Source of the DNA: Desulfarculales bacterium UBA696
GTDB lineage: Bacteria; Desulfobacterota; Syntrophobacteria; Syntrophobacterales; Syntrophobacteraceae
Assembly (NCBI GenBank): GCA_002298995.1
Contig: DBMO01000001.1
Location: 5,791 to 69,790, forward strand
Direction of reading: 5' to 3'
Length of the DNA stretch: 64,000 nt
The notes beneath the pieces were generated by a model that saw only the letters and a program-made list of their open reading frames with translations, was not told the origin of the DNA and searched no databases. The translations under genes were made by a program, and so were the position numbers. Positions 52,753-61,619 of the stretch are shown in pieces. The first letter of the stretch is position 1. Each line of letters starts with the position of its first letter.

Positions 52753-53204
52753 TTGTCTGCTTCACATCCGCCCCGTGCGTCCTTTTAAGAATTAAGGCCA
52801 ATCAGACTGAACAAAACGAGTATTATCAATACTTGCAGTATGATCCGGGAAGGTTGTGTTTCCCACTGCCCCTGCCGTTTCTCAACGGCAAGGAGAGGCA
52901 TGCTGATTCTTTTCACTGCCCATGGGCTACTTAGTGGTTGAGACTTCGCTAAGTATTATGACATTTTTTGAGTGGGGATAGTCGCGCTATTCATACTTTC
53001 ACCGCACTTTCACTTCCTCCATCAAGGTACGTCTACAGTGAAAGGAGTATGCCTTGTTCCATCCACATTTCCTCAACTTCCACCTTTTCCACTCTAAACC
53101 CTCCAGGGTTCCGCTCGATCTGTTCTGATACCATTACTCATTCCTTCCATAATCAAACAGAATGTCGTAAAATATCCAATTATTAGAAAGAGGGCGACCA
53201 GAGG
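52753..53204. other. AT-rich gene-free stretch
   Basis: About 450 bases with lower GC than most of the window and no supported gene. The short open frames lack binding sites and look like chance. It may be part of an acquired segment that includes the zinc-ribbon gene that follows. Confidence 0.45.
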
Positions 53205-53555
53205 ATGAGCTTCAAAAAAGCATCAGCGATTTTTACTGGGGTCCTTGTTATATTCTGGGGTGGAATGACCATCCATCACCCCAAATGGTATAGTTTTGTT
53301 TATCACAGAGAATTTGATCTTACTGGTTTTAATATTCCTATTGGAATTGCACTAATTATATCGGGTGTCGTTATTATCTGGATCGACGTTATCAGGCCTA
53401 GAAAAGACAATCTAATTTGTCCCAAATGCGAGGAACTTTATCGATGGAAAAAATCGTTGGGGGATAAATGTCCTAAGTGTGGAACAATCTTGGAAGACCT
53501 CGAAGGGTTTTATGAAAGGCACCCGGAATTAAGGTACAAAAGAAAGATAAAATAG
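53205..53555 (+). CDS. Two-helix membrane protein with a C-terminal zinc ribbon
   Basis: A 116-residue protein. Two hydrophobic segments lie at residues 7-23 and 43-62 (ASAIFTGVLVIFWGGM; NIPIGIALIISGVVIIWID). The tail holds a CPKC...CPKC zinc ribbon (LICPKCEELYRW; DKCPKCGTILEDL). The region is AT-rich compared with neighbours, hinting at acquisition. AGAGG lies just upstream of the ATG. The function is unknown; zinc ribbons of this type often bind protein or nucleic acid. Confidence 0.75.
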   Translation: MSFKKASAIFTGVLVIFWGGMTIHHPKWYSFVYHREFDLTGFNIPIGIALIISGVVIIWIDVIRPRKDNLICPKCEELYRWKKSLGDKCPKCGTILEDLEGFYERHPELRYKRKIK

Positions 53556-53706
53556 CTGGACAAAGCCCGCCAACTGTTTCTCAACATGGGACACTTTGAG
53601 GCAATTTGTCCAATCATGACAGCTGACACGGGCAACGGCTTTTTGTTGCCAGTGCCGGAGGCAAGAGAGATTATAAGCCACAACTATTTTCCTCCTGTCT
53701 AACGGA

Positions 53707-53732
53707 CCCCGGCAAATAAACACTTGCCGGGG
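53707..53732. terminator. 9-bp perfect hairpin between convergent genes
   Basis: CCCCGGCAA (53707-53715) and TTGCCGGGG (53724-53732) with an 8-base loop, between the zinc-ribbon gene and the TPR gene. No clear T-run follows on either strand, so it may be a terminator acting with weak tails or a structural palindrome. Confidence 0.5.
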
Positions 53733-53746
53733 CCACCCGCCGGTTA

Positions 53747-54142
53747 TTAATCTTTTTCCCCAAATTGGCTGAGATCCCCTATTATCTCAGCATAGTCTTC
53801 GGAATGAGAGATGCTCACAAAACGCTTCATTTCGTTAAGTGCTTCATCCTTTTTCCCCATTTTCCAAAGAGAATGGAACAAACCGAGAGAGGCCCATTCA
53901 GATTCCGGTCTGAGTCCGATAGCCAACTGGCAAAGATTGACAGCTCCATCGAGCGTTCCGAGATCCCAATGTATCTCAGCAGCAATCAACAGCAACTTAT
54001 ACTTTCCCGGATGTTCAACTATAAGCTGTTCAATGAGATTCAAGGCTTCATGCAGCCTTCCTTCATCGCGAAGCCTTAGAGCTTCTGCAAACGCAATTGG
54101 ATCAACTTTGTCATTTTTGTCTTTTAACTCATCTGATTCCAT
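53747..54142 (-). CDS. Small TPR protein
   Basis: A 131-residue soluble protein made of about three tetratricopeptide repeats (FAEALRLRDEGRLHEALNLIEQL; KLLLIAAEIHWDLGTLDGAVNLCQ; WASLGLFHSLWKMGKKDEALNEM). No signal peptide or catalytic motif. It would act as a protein-binding adaptor with an unknown partner. It stands next to a repeat-derived element and ends in a GEKD tail. Confidence 0.75.
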   Translation of the reverse strand: MESDELKDKNDKVDPIAFAEALRLRDEGRLHEALNLIEQLIVEHPGKYKLLLIAAEIHWDLGTLDGAVNLCQLAIGLRPESEWASLGLFHSLWKMGKKDEALNEMKRFVSISHSEDYAEIIGDLSQFGEKD

Positions 54143-54176
54143 GACCTGCCCCGCGGAAGGTAATAGGGAAGAGTAA

Positions 54177-54573
54177 TAGGGGACGCCCCTTATATTTTTG
54201 CATTCAAGAGTAAGCCAATATCCAGCTTCTCATGCTCCGCGATTTTCATCCCTCTTTGCACCGCAATGCTGACAGTCGGCACGCAGACTTTCAGCCTGCC
54301 GGACAAATCGGTAAGCGACATACCCAATTCACTCTCTGCCCAATAGCATAGAAGACCGCTGGCGCGTACGCCTTGCCTCTGTTTGCCTGCCCCGGCCATG
54401 GCCTGCAAGAGAACTGCCGTCAACCCGGAAACCAGGCTGCGCCAATTGCTCATGGCCGACGCCCTCGGGGGGTGCAATGCCCCTGGTGCATCTATTATCG
54501 CTTGTCTCGGCATAATGCCTTCTGAATATGCACGACAGCTTAAGTAAATATAAAATATAAAGGGCGTCCCCTA
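54177..54573. mobile_element. Miniature inverted-repeat element derived from a REP-associated transposase
   Basis: A 397-base unit bounded by terminal inverted repeats: TAGGGGACGCCCCTTATATTT (54177-54197) and the reverse complement of TAGGGGACGCCCTTTATATTT (54553-54573), differing at one position. Between them is an internally deleted transposase gene on the minus strand. GGGGACGCCC-type ends are typical of REP-associated tyrosine (Y1) transposase elements in deltaproteobacteria. No obvious long target duplication is seen; TAATAGGG is repeated immediately at the left end. Confidence 0.8.
54190..54513 (-). pseudogene. Internally deleted REP-associated tyrosine transposase
   Basis: The 107-codon frame begins MPRQAIIDAPGALH, the hallmark N-terminus of REP-associated Y1 transposases, then jumps to the C-terminal segment GVRASGLLCYWAESELGMSLTDLSGRL, the DnaA-like helix-turn-helix tail of the same protein. 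The catalytic HUH histidines and tyrosine that should lie between are missing. It cannot be active by itself; movement would need a full-length relative elsewhere in the genome. Confidence 0.85.
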
Positions 54574-54724
54574 ATCCCGCCCTCACACCCTAGATGGTCC
54601 CAGTCAAAGAATCAAGCTTGTCGAGTTCTTTGATCGACAAAACCTGGTGAGCTATTATCTTGTCATCGAGGGGAAAGGGATTTCTGTCTTTGCCGCGGTG
54701 CCCCTTGACTTTCAGAGGAGATGG

Positions 54725-55621
54725 ATGAGAGCGAAGATCAACCGCATCGGGTTTGCCTGCGTTACATACGAGCTGGGATATTCGACCACGCATTCATTCC
54801 GGATGAAAAACCTCAATGAAGAGAAGCTTCAAGAGGCAGTTTCCAAGAACCTCAACGACATGGAGGCGATTCTTGGCTGGATGGAACACTCCGGGCTCAG
54901 GATGTTTCGGATCGGATCATCTTTTGTCCCCTTCGCATCACATGAAAATATGCGCTGGGACTGGAAAAAGCTTTGCGCATCGCGCCTTCGCCAAATCGGC
55001 GGGAAGTATGCCGCGCTCGGATTTCGGTTTTCCATGCACCCGGGCCAGTACAACGTACTCAACTCCCCCAACCCGGAAGTTGCAAAAAGGTGCATCGCCG
55101 AGCTTGACTATTCCTGCATGGTGCTGGATCTAATGGGTCTGGATGCTTCAAGCAAGGTCATTATCCATGCCGGTGGTGTCTATGGAGACAGGGAGGCTAG
55201 TCTGAAACGAATCGTGACTCAAATTGGAAAGCTTAAACCGGCCATAAGGAAGCGGTTGGTCCTGGAAAATGACGACCGTCATTATACCTTCGAAGAGGTA
55301 TTGCATGTCTCGCTCGAAACGGGAATCCCGGCCCTTTTCGATTTGCTGCACCATGTTCTGAACCCGTGTGACAATATTAAAAACCTGCTTCAAAAATCCA
55401 GGGCTATTTGGGGCATAATACCCGAGGTGCACATCTCATCCCAAAAAACGGGCGCAAGACCCGGGGCCCACGGCTTGTTCATCAACGATGCCGACCTGAG
55501 CCATCTACTCGACCTGTTGCCTTTCGAGGCTGATCTGATGGTTGAGGCTAAGGGCAAGGAGAAGGCGGCAATCGGGGCGATGGTTGCATTGCAGAAGATG
55601 GGTATGCGTGCGACAGCTTGA
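54725..55621 (+). CDS. uvsE: UV damage endonuclease UvsE
   Basis: DNA repair endonuclease of the UVDE family, which nicks 5' of UV photoproducts. The TIM barrel shows NRIGFACVTYELG, RFSMHPGQYNVLNSPNPEV, LVLENDDRHYTFEEV and GIPALFDLLHHVLNP, the conserved metal-ligand motifs. I start at ATG 54725 (298 residues) because GAGGAG lies 5-10 bases upstream; an ORF-extended start before this has no site. It may have been acquired together with the adjoining accessory genes. UvsE is patchy among bacteria and gives a UvrABC-independent route of repair. Confidence 0.93.
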   Translation: MRAKINRIGFACVTYELGYSTTHSFRMKNLNEEKLQEAVSKNLNDMEAILGWMEHSGLRMFRIGSSFVPFASHENMRWDWKKLCASRLRQIGGKYAALGFRFSMHPGQYNVLNSPNPEVAKRCIAELDYSCMVLDLMGLDASSKVIIHAGGVYGDREASLKRIVTQIGKLKPAIRKRLVLENDDRHYTFEEVLHVSLETGIPALFDLLHHVLNPCDNIKNLLQKSRAIWGIIPEVHISSQKTGARPGAHGLFINDADLSHLLDLLPFEADLMVEAKGKEKAAIGAMVALQKMGMRATA

Positions 55622-55878
55622 AACGATCCTGCAATCGCTTACCGTTACGCGGTAAAGATTATGGGCCAATTAACCACTTCTTTTGAGATCATCATGCCGA
55701 ACGACCCGTCCCTTTAAACTCACCGGGAGCAAATTCTAGCGCCCGCGTCATGGAATCCCGGATAGGTGATTTCGGCGCTCACTGGCTGGCCCGCGCGTTC
55801 CCCTGTCAACTGCTTCACGTGTAGCCTCGCGGCCATCCGCGCATGACTCGGGGCCACTGTTCCCCCGTTCTCTTTCTG

Positions 55879-56250
55879 CTACCACGTCTGAGTTATGGAA
55901 TTGGGCGTAACAGCCAATGTGGCGCGCAACCAATCGAATTTCGACTTTAGCAAATCAAAATCCGGTCCAGACGTTATGAACGCTGCCTTGCCTTTGACCA
56001 GGAAGCCTGCGCCCGCTCCATGCAAACCTTGCACTTTGCTGCTTGCCAAGGTAATCAATACGTCAGGGTTGAAGGCAACATTCGCCTCGGTGCGATGCAT
56101 GTAACCGGCGGGAATCAGCAACCGGCCATCGGCGGATATTCGAACGTAGCTGGTCCACGTGTTGACCATATGCGGTCCATCCCGGCCCAGAGTAGCGATG
56201 GCAACGATACCGTCTTTTTTCAGTATTTCGAGAAGTTTTTCTGGGATCAT
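55879..56250 (-). CDS. Pyridoxamine 5'-phosphate oxidase-like (FMN-binding split barrel) protein
   Basis: A 123-residue protein of the FMN-binding split-barrel fold. GIVAIATLGRDGPHMVNTW, LLIPAGYMHRTEANVAFNPDV and VQGLHGAGAGFLVKGKAAF match the family's strands. Members bind FMN or F420-type cofactors or haem and act as small reductases. I use ATG 56250: AAAGGAG is 9 bases upstream, while an earlier ATG directly abuts it. No operon partner is evident; the gap to UvsE is about 260 bases. Confidence 0.85.
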   Translation of the reverse strand: MIPEKLLEILKKDGIVAIATLGRDGPHMVNTWTSYVRISADGRLLIPAGYMHRTEANVAFNPDVLITLASSKVQGLHGAGAGFLVKGKAAFITSGPDFDLLKSKFDWLRATLAVTPNSITQTW

Positions 56251-57277
56251 TGGTACCATCTCCTTTAATTTGAGTTAGCATACGACCAGTTTTATGACTG
56301 GAACAGCTTATGTTTATTCTGAACAGCAAACGATACCGACCCGCTATACAAACACATTTATAATCATATACGAGAGCATGTGCTTTCGAAGAAACTACCC
56401 GTAAATTCCAAACTCCCGTCCGGCAGGGATTTGGCAGCCGAACTTTCGACCAGACTCAACACGGTTGTGCACGGTTTGGGGTCAGGTCTTGCGGGATGAC
56501 ATCATGGGACCCGGGAGAAATGCATCAGACAGGTATTGTAAACGTGTGGATTTCACCGCCGGAATGGTCCTACGTGGTTTCGTCTACGTTAGGAATTGTT
56601 ACACCTAAAACCTCTTGGATTATCGCTGGGTTATATTTCCAGGGGATTTGAGAAGCTCATCACAAGCGGAGAACTAGGTGAAACCCAAGGAATTTTAGAT
56701 ATATGCATAGTGTGCGATAATCGATTTCATTTAAGGATAAATACTTGTATCAATGTTCGTATTCTTCAAGATGGGGAACAGTGGTTTGAATCTGAACTTC
56801 GAGAAGGATAAGAAAAGGCGGGCTCTCTCAGAAAAACCATTCGGATTCGACGGAGTTTTTGTCGGACAGGTGAAAACCATTGAGGCGTGAGGTGGACGAA
56901 GATTGCTCAACGAGGAACTCGATATATTCCTCTTCCTCCAGCTACGCGAGTTAACATATTCGAATCATTTTCGTTATGCACTCCGGCCACATCGGGATTT
57001 CTCACATTGGCAAGCAGTACGGATTTTTATACTCTATAACGGATGTAATGGGATGCAAGCGACTTGGCATGTTACAGAGGATAGGGTAGCCTGGGGGTAG
57101 ACGTCTACCAGACGCTTCCCAACAATGCGAGTCGGGCATAGCGCCACGCTATGCCTGGCATGGTACTGCCTCAACCACGTCAATAATGTCCCAGATGTGG
57201 AATTGATTCGGAGTTATAGCCGCACTTGTGGCACGGCTTGGGATGGACTGAGCACTACGAGTTAGTGGTGGTCGGGA
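56251..57277. other. Gene-poor kilobase before the TolB/TPR gene
   Basis: About 1 kb without a gene I can support. Frames at 56596-56811 and 56903-57100 lack credible start sites and protein character. A 39-codon frame at 56771-56890 (starting MGNSGLNLNFEK) has no binding site. A perfect hairpin GGCATAGCG-CCA-CGCTATGCC is at 57135-57155. Composition is AT-richer than neighbouring housekeeping regions, suggesting decayed acquired DNA. Confidence 0.45.
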
Positions 57278-58897
57278 TCAAATCGTGAGTCCCGCCTTCC
57301 TCAAACCATCAAGGATGTCATCCAGGAGATCAGCTGCCTTCACAAAATAGCCAAGGAGACGCCGCGCATAAATTGAGAAATCAGGCCTCAACTGGAGCAA
57401 TTCGGCGAGGGCCATGCCGGCTTCATTCAATCTGCCCAGCTGCCCGAGCGCTGCAGCCCGCAACAGCGGGTCCCAGAAGAGTTGGGGCATGTTGAATAGG
57501 CGAGCGCTTTGAAGTGCTTCCTGGTATCTTCCCTGCCGAAAGAAGTTCAGACAGGGGGCAGCATGGTACCAACCCGGGAAAAAAGGGTTCAGCTCGATCG
57601 CTTTCTCCATCAGTGCAAGGCCATGTTCCCAGTCATCATACAGCGCCCTCAGCAACCCGATAAAGCCTACAATGGTTGGATTGTTCGGGTTGAGGGCTAA
57701 GGAGGCAGTTGCCTCCTGGAAAAAGCGTTCCCTGTCGTTGAGAAAGAACAGGATTTCAGCATGAATGGCTCGAACCCATTGATTGCCCGGTTCAAGGGAA
57801 ACCCCTTTGCGAGCCATGGTAACAGCCGCTTCAAGGGTTTCAACCTGAGCGGTCCCCAGAACACACATATTGGCGTGGAGATTGGCAAAAAGAGACCAGG
57901 CTAACCCACTTTCCGGATCCTCGGTCACAGCTCGTTGCAGTGCAGTGAACGCTCTTGCCAGAGACTCCGGCGAAAGTGTTCTGTTATATTGGTGGAAATT
58001 CAAGAATGCGTCGTAGGTGTTTAGGCTATCAACCGGTTTCTTATTAAACTCCCTGGATAATCTTGTGGGGATGACACCATATAGGTCCCCGATGATTCCT
58101 GCGACCCTGCTGGCTATATCCTCCTGCAAGGCTATGAGGCTTTGAGCTTTTAGCTCGCGTAGGTATTCCTCCCCCCATATCTGAAGCCCATCCGTCGTGT
58201 CGATCAATCGAACTGAGAATTTCAGGTTGTCAGCCTCTCTGCGCAGCCCTCCCTCCACGAGAAACCGAGCCCTCAACCTCTGGCCGAGTTCCCTGGCGCC
58301 TGTCTTCTCTCCCTTCATCTGAATAGTGGAGTAACTGGCTACGACACGGATGCCCTGGAACCGCGCAAACCTACTAGTAAACTCTTCGGTCAAGCCATCA
58401 CAGAAATATTCCTGTGCCGGGTCGCCGGTCAGATTCATCAGTGGCATGACGGCAATCACCGGTCCATATTGTGTGATGCATAACGAGTCTACCATTTCAA
58501 GGAGAGGTGCTCCCTCACAGTTTTCGGCCGCAGAAACCCTGCGGAAAATGGGCCCATAGCTTCCCTTCGGTATCTCAATTCTCACCGTATCGTGAGCACC
58601 GCCCGATAAATAATAACGTTCCAACGCGCGGCGGAGCCGTCCGGCCTGGATGCGGACAATGGAATCTTTTTGGCCGTCAAAATCATCATTCTTGCCAAAT
58701 ACCTCGATGGCTACCGTGTATTCCTTGATCTCACGACTCCGTCCAGCCAGGCTTTTTTCCACCACAAAAGAGAGAAAACTTCTTAATACAGCCCTTTCGG
58801 CGAACTCCGGGCTTGCAAGCACCTTTGCCAGCTGGTCGCGAATGGATTCGTTGGAGAGTCCCGAATCTTCAGCAGGGGCAGTTGTGGGTGGTCTTAT
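57278..58897 (-). CDS. TolB-like/TPR regulator protein
   Basis: A large soluble protein. After the start come about 100 residues of a pattern seen in many bacterial regulators (AVLRSFLSFVVEKSLAGRSREIKEYTVAIEVFG, DSIVRIQAGRLRRALERYY), probably DNA- or protein-binding. A TolB-N-like domain follows (VIAVMPLMNLTGDPAQEYFCDGLTEEFTSRFARFQGIRVVA), then at least four TPR repeats. Such proteins are often linked to adenylate-cyclase-like regulators but here no cyclase domain is present. The upstream-most ATG at 59047 lacks a binding site and its first 45 codons look non-coding; AAAGGAG 8 bases before an ATA at 58895-58897 is the best site, so I mark the start there with doubt. It is 539 residues from that point. 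Confidence 0.7.
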   Translation of the reverse strand: MRPPTTAPAEDSGLSNESIRDQLAKVLASPEFAERAVLRSFLSFVVEKSLAGRSREIKEYTVAIEVFGKNDDFDGQKDSIVRIQAGRLRRALERYYLSGGAHDTVRIEIPKGSYGPIFRRVSAAENCEGAPLLEMVDSLCITQYGPVIAVMPLMNLTGDPAQEYFCDGLTEEFTSRFARFQGIRVVASYSTIQMKGEKTGARELGQRLRARFLVEGGLRREADNLKFSVRLIDTTDGLQIWGEEYLRELKAQSLIALQEDIASRVAGIIGDLYGVIPTRLSREFNKKPVDSLNTYDAFLNFHQYNRTLSPESLARAFTALQRAVTEDPESGLAWSLFANLHANMCVLGTAQVETLEAAVTMARKGVSLEPGNQWVRAIHAEILFFLNDRERFFQEATASLALNPNNPTIVGFIGLLRALYDDWEHGLALMEKAIELNPFFPGWYHAAPCLNFFRQGRYQEALQSARLFNMPQLFWDPLLRAAALGQLGRLNEAGMALAELLQLRPDFSIYARRLLGYFVKAADLLDDILDGLRKAGLTI

Positions 58898-59356
58898 TGT
58901 ATTATCTCCTTTGGGAAATCCTTGGCAAAAATTGCAGTAATTAGAATGAGACAGGGAAGATGAACAGATCAGACTATGCAGACTGGCTCCCCTAAACAAT
59001 GTCACCGTAACAATACTGGTGGAACCTTGACCAGTCGTATATTCCATTACTATAAGAGGAGCAGATTAAAAAATAAAGTGTGTAGCACGCCGGTCCTTTT
59101 TTCGCGATGATTCCAGATGATCGTTTTCCGGGGAAGATGTAGGGACTCGTTGGGGCCTACCTCCTCCAGGCAATGTCTCCAGCAAAATGTTCTGACTTGA
59201 TTACACAGCCAAAGCAATAAAGCCTCAAAAGTGAGCGTCTGCACCTCTGTTTCAAATGACAGACAGACCAAAGCTATTCTTTGCTGCTCAGGGCCTGAGA
59301 CAAATTCTGGTAACTGTTCATGTAATCCATGGCAGAGCCTATTGGAGAAAAAGCAG
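58898..59356. other. Divergent region between the TolB/TPR gene and a small gene
   Basis: About 450 bases holding the start region of two divergent genes. Open frames within it are short and without binding sites. I see no clear promoter. Confidence 0.4.
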
Positions 59357-59629
59357 ATGGCTGAAAAATCCTCATCTCTAGCCCTGATCATGATGCGCTT
59401 TCCTGAGCACCGTGAATGTTTGAAACGCCTTCACAGTGAAAACGATTCTTTCCAGTCACTCAGTGATGACTACCGGGATTGTCTGACTATGGTCGAACAG
59501 GAATCGCGGTCAACTGCAAAGCAGCCATCTTCCCATCGGGAGGAGTTGCTGGAATTGCTCGCTGAACTTGAGGAGGAAATTCTCGTGTATATCCGCGCGA
59601 CAACAAGTTGTACGGGTTCCGGTGTATAG
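59357..59629 (+). CDS. Small helical protein of unknown function
   Basis: A 90-residue protein with the look of a real small family: LALIMMRFPEHRECLKRLHSENDSFQSLSDDYRDCL and a closing helical stretch REELLELLAELEEEIL. No signal peptide. Similar small proteins with RFPDHR..SFRSLCxDY patterns occur beside sulfatase genes in deltaproteobacteria, by recall only. The start at ATG 59357 has a weak purine tract (GGAGAAAAAG) upstream. It is the first of a run of forward genes leading to the arylsulfatase. Confidence 0.6.
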   Translation: MAEKSSSLALIMMRFPEHRECLKRLHSENDSFQSLSDDYRDCLTMVEQESRSTAKQPSSHREELLELLAELEEEILVYIRATTSCTGSGV

Positions 59630-59818
59630 AGCCCGGGAAGAACTGACTTGCACTCAGATTTTCCCTTCCCAATGCGTGGCGGTCACAATCATATTCCCGT
59701 CACTGTATGGCGCCGAATCCGATATGTCCGGCGGCGGTTCCGCTCAGTATGGTTTGGACTTCGTTACTTTTTGAAGAACCTTAAGGATGTCTTTAACCAC
59801 TAATAAAAGGGAAAAATT

Positions 59819-61069
59819 ATGTTGAGAAATCTGCGAAGCATTTTCTTGTGCCTGGTCATAGCTCTGGCACTGGGTGGAAGTGTCTTTACATCCGCCGCAC
59901 TTTCACAGGAAACAGCACCGATACTACTGCAAACTTCAGATGTTCTTTCCAGGGAATTGATATCAGGCAGCAATTATTCAGTCAAGCCAACGGTCATAAG
60001 CGATGGTTTCATCTGCACGTACGATCTGAACACCCTCTACGGGCCGCTCAGGGTGGAAAGCAAGGCCTTGCTGATGAAGCGGATCGGGGAACTCAATGCC
60101 CTCACGCAAATAGAGCAGATAAAGGGATCCAGCGCTTACATGAATGCCTTCAAACAGGTCGCTGCAGGCCCAATCAAAACCGCTGAAGGGTTGGCGACCG
60201 ACCCGGCCGGGACGGTGACGAACGTGGTGAGTGGAATCGGACAGCTCTTCAGCAATGTCAGCAGCGCGGTTACCTCCGACAGCTCCTACAAGGGTAACGT
60301 CATGGACTCTGCCCTCGGGCAGGCAAATTACAAGCGGCAGTATGCCGCCCAGTTCGGGGTCGATCCTTACTCGAGTTACGAGCCCCTGCAAAAAGCACTT
60401 AATGATCTGTCTTGGGCAGCGGCAGCTGGAGGGTTGACGGTAAAGGCTGCCTTTATGGCGATACCCGGTGGTGCGGGTATCGCAGTTGGGGCCACCGGGA
60501 GTGCGGATACTCTTAGCGGCCTTCTGGGCGAGAAGACCCCCGCCGAAGTTGCAAGTATGAACCAGGCAACCCTTGCCGGCCTCGGGGTCTCCAATGCCTC
60601 CATCCAGTCTTTTCTGTACAACAGCCACTTCGATCCTTACGAACAGACGCTTCTGGTAAAAGCACTTGCGGGCATGCCCGCTGTGGCGAATTGCGGAATT
60701 TACATCGATAAGGCTGCCGGGGCATTCGAAGAGTCCGTGGCTGTCTTTTTGCGCACGCGTGCCCAACTGTTGAATCAGTACGCCGCCAAGACAGGAAATG
60801 TGCAGCGCTTTGTCGACGCCAACGGAATCCCGGTTTTCCAGACGGTCAATGGAAAGATCATCGCGATATTCCCTCTCGATTATATAGCGTGGACTCCGAA
60901 TTTTGCGAGGAAAGCCGATGCGGTTTCGGCGGCTATCAAACAAATGCCGGGGGTTACCGGGAAAGAGTTCTGGGTCACGGGAAAGGTGAGTCCCGTTGCA
61001 CGAAAGGCCATGGAGGCGAAGGGGTGGAAAGTGGAAGAGCGGGCCGATTTGAAACTGTCGGCCAGGTAG
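59819..61069 (+). CDS. Exported protein of unknown function
   Basis: A 416-residue protein with a clear signal peptide (RSIFLCLVIALALGGSVFTSAALSQ, cleavage near residue 28-30). The body is not recognised. It has glycine- and alanine-rich helical segments (AAAGGLTVKAAFMAIPGGAGIAVGATG) that resemble membrane-inserting pieces, and a C-terminal KGWKVEERADLKL region like the end of a toxin or phage-type nuclease domain. AAAAGGGAAAA lies before the ATG. It lies in the sulfatase neighbourhood with the same direction. Confidence 0.7.
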   Translation: MLRNLRSIFLCLVIALALGGSVFTSAALSQETAPILLQTSDVLSRELISGSNYSVKPTVISDGFICTYDLNTLYGPLRVESKALLMKRIGELNALTQIEQIKGSSAYMNAFKQVAAGPIKTAEGLATDPAGTVTNVVSGIGQLFSNVSSAVTSDSSYKGNVMDSALGQANYKRQYAAQFGVDPYSSYEPLQKALNDLSWAAAAGGLTVKAAFMAIPGGAGIAVGATGSADTLSGLLGEKTPAEVASMNQATLAGLGVSNASIQSFLYNSHFDPYEQTLLVKALAGMPAVANCGIYIDKAAGAFEESVAVFLRTRAQLLNQYAAKTGNVQRFVDANGIPVFQTVNGKIIAIFPLDYIAWTPNFARKADAVSAAIKQMPGVTGKEFWVTGKVSPVARKAMEAKGWKVEERADLKLSAR

Positions 61070-61255
61070 ATTGAGCCGCCGGACAGCGGCGCCCCTTGAT
61101 TGTGAGAACGTGGTCGGTGAATCTCTACTTGGTTGTGATGTCGATAATGAGTGGGCTTCCGAGGGGCTTCCCCAAAGTTGCCCGCTTTCAAGTTCTCCTG
61201 AGTTCACGATCTGGAGCCTGCTTGCATGGCACCATCAGTAAAATGGGGAGAAGTT

Positions 61256-61549
61256 ATGAAAAGATTATTCCTGTTATTGGCGATCATCTTCTGTGTGTCG
61301 TACAGCGCAGGCCAGTGCTTTGCGGACGACTACGGTCCCGAGAGCCTTCAATGCGATTCCGGTCTGGTCGCCATAGGCGCCGCCAAGTCTGAGGTCCAGT
61401 CCAGTTGCGGCCAGCCCGTGAATAAATCGACAATCTCTGATGGGTCGGAAATCTGGACTTATAACTTTGGCCCGACCGATTTCGTGTACACCTTCACCTT
61501 TGTCAACGGCCAGTTAGACACGATTAAACAGGGGGACCGCGGTTATTGA
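61256..61549 (+). CDS. DUF2845-like small exported protein
   Basis: A 97-residue exported protein. A signal peptide (LFLLLAIIFCVSYSAGQCFA) precedes a short domain: LQCDSGLVAIGAAKSEVQSSCGQPVNKSTISDG. Two Cys (LQCDS, SSCGQ) could form a disulphide. The IGxxxxEVxxxxGxP pattern matches DUF2845 and echoes the repeats in the J-domain protein at 44674-45903. GGGGAGAA lies 2-9 bases before the ATG. It may be a small chaperone or accessory factor of an envelope enzyme, as BamE-like domains are. It directly precedes the arylsulfatase gene (70 bases). Confidence 0.75.
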   Translation: MKRLFLLLAIIFCVSYSAGQCFADDYGPESLQCDSGLVAIGAAKSEVQSSCGQPVNKSTISDGSEIWTYNFGPTDFVYTFTFVNGQLDTIKQGDRGY

Positions 61550-61619
61550 AGGTGCGACTCTAATGAAGTTGCTGCGATCCCGCATCAATTAAAATCACTC
61601 AGCAAATGAGGATGGGAAA

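Noticed and set aside
56596..57100. Two short forward frames in the gene-poor kilobase
   Set aside because: They start with TTG or have no binding site and show no domain or plausible composition.
59978..61207. 409-codon reverse frame over the exported protein gene
   Set aside because: The forward frame has a signal peptide and binding site; the reverse frame has neither.
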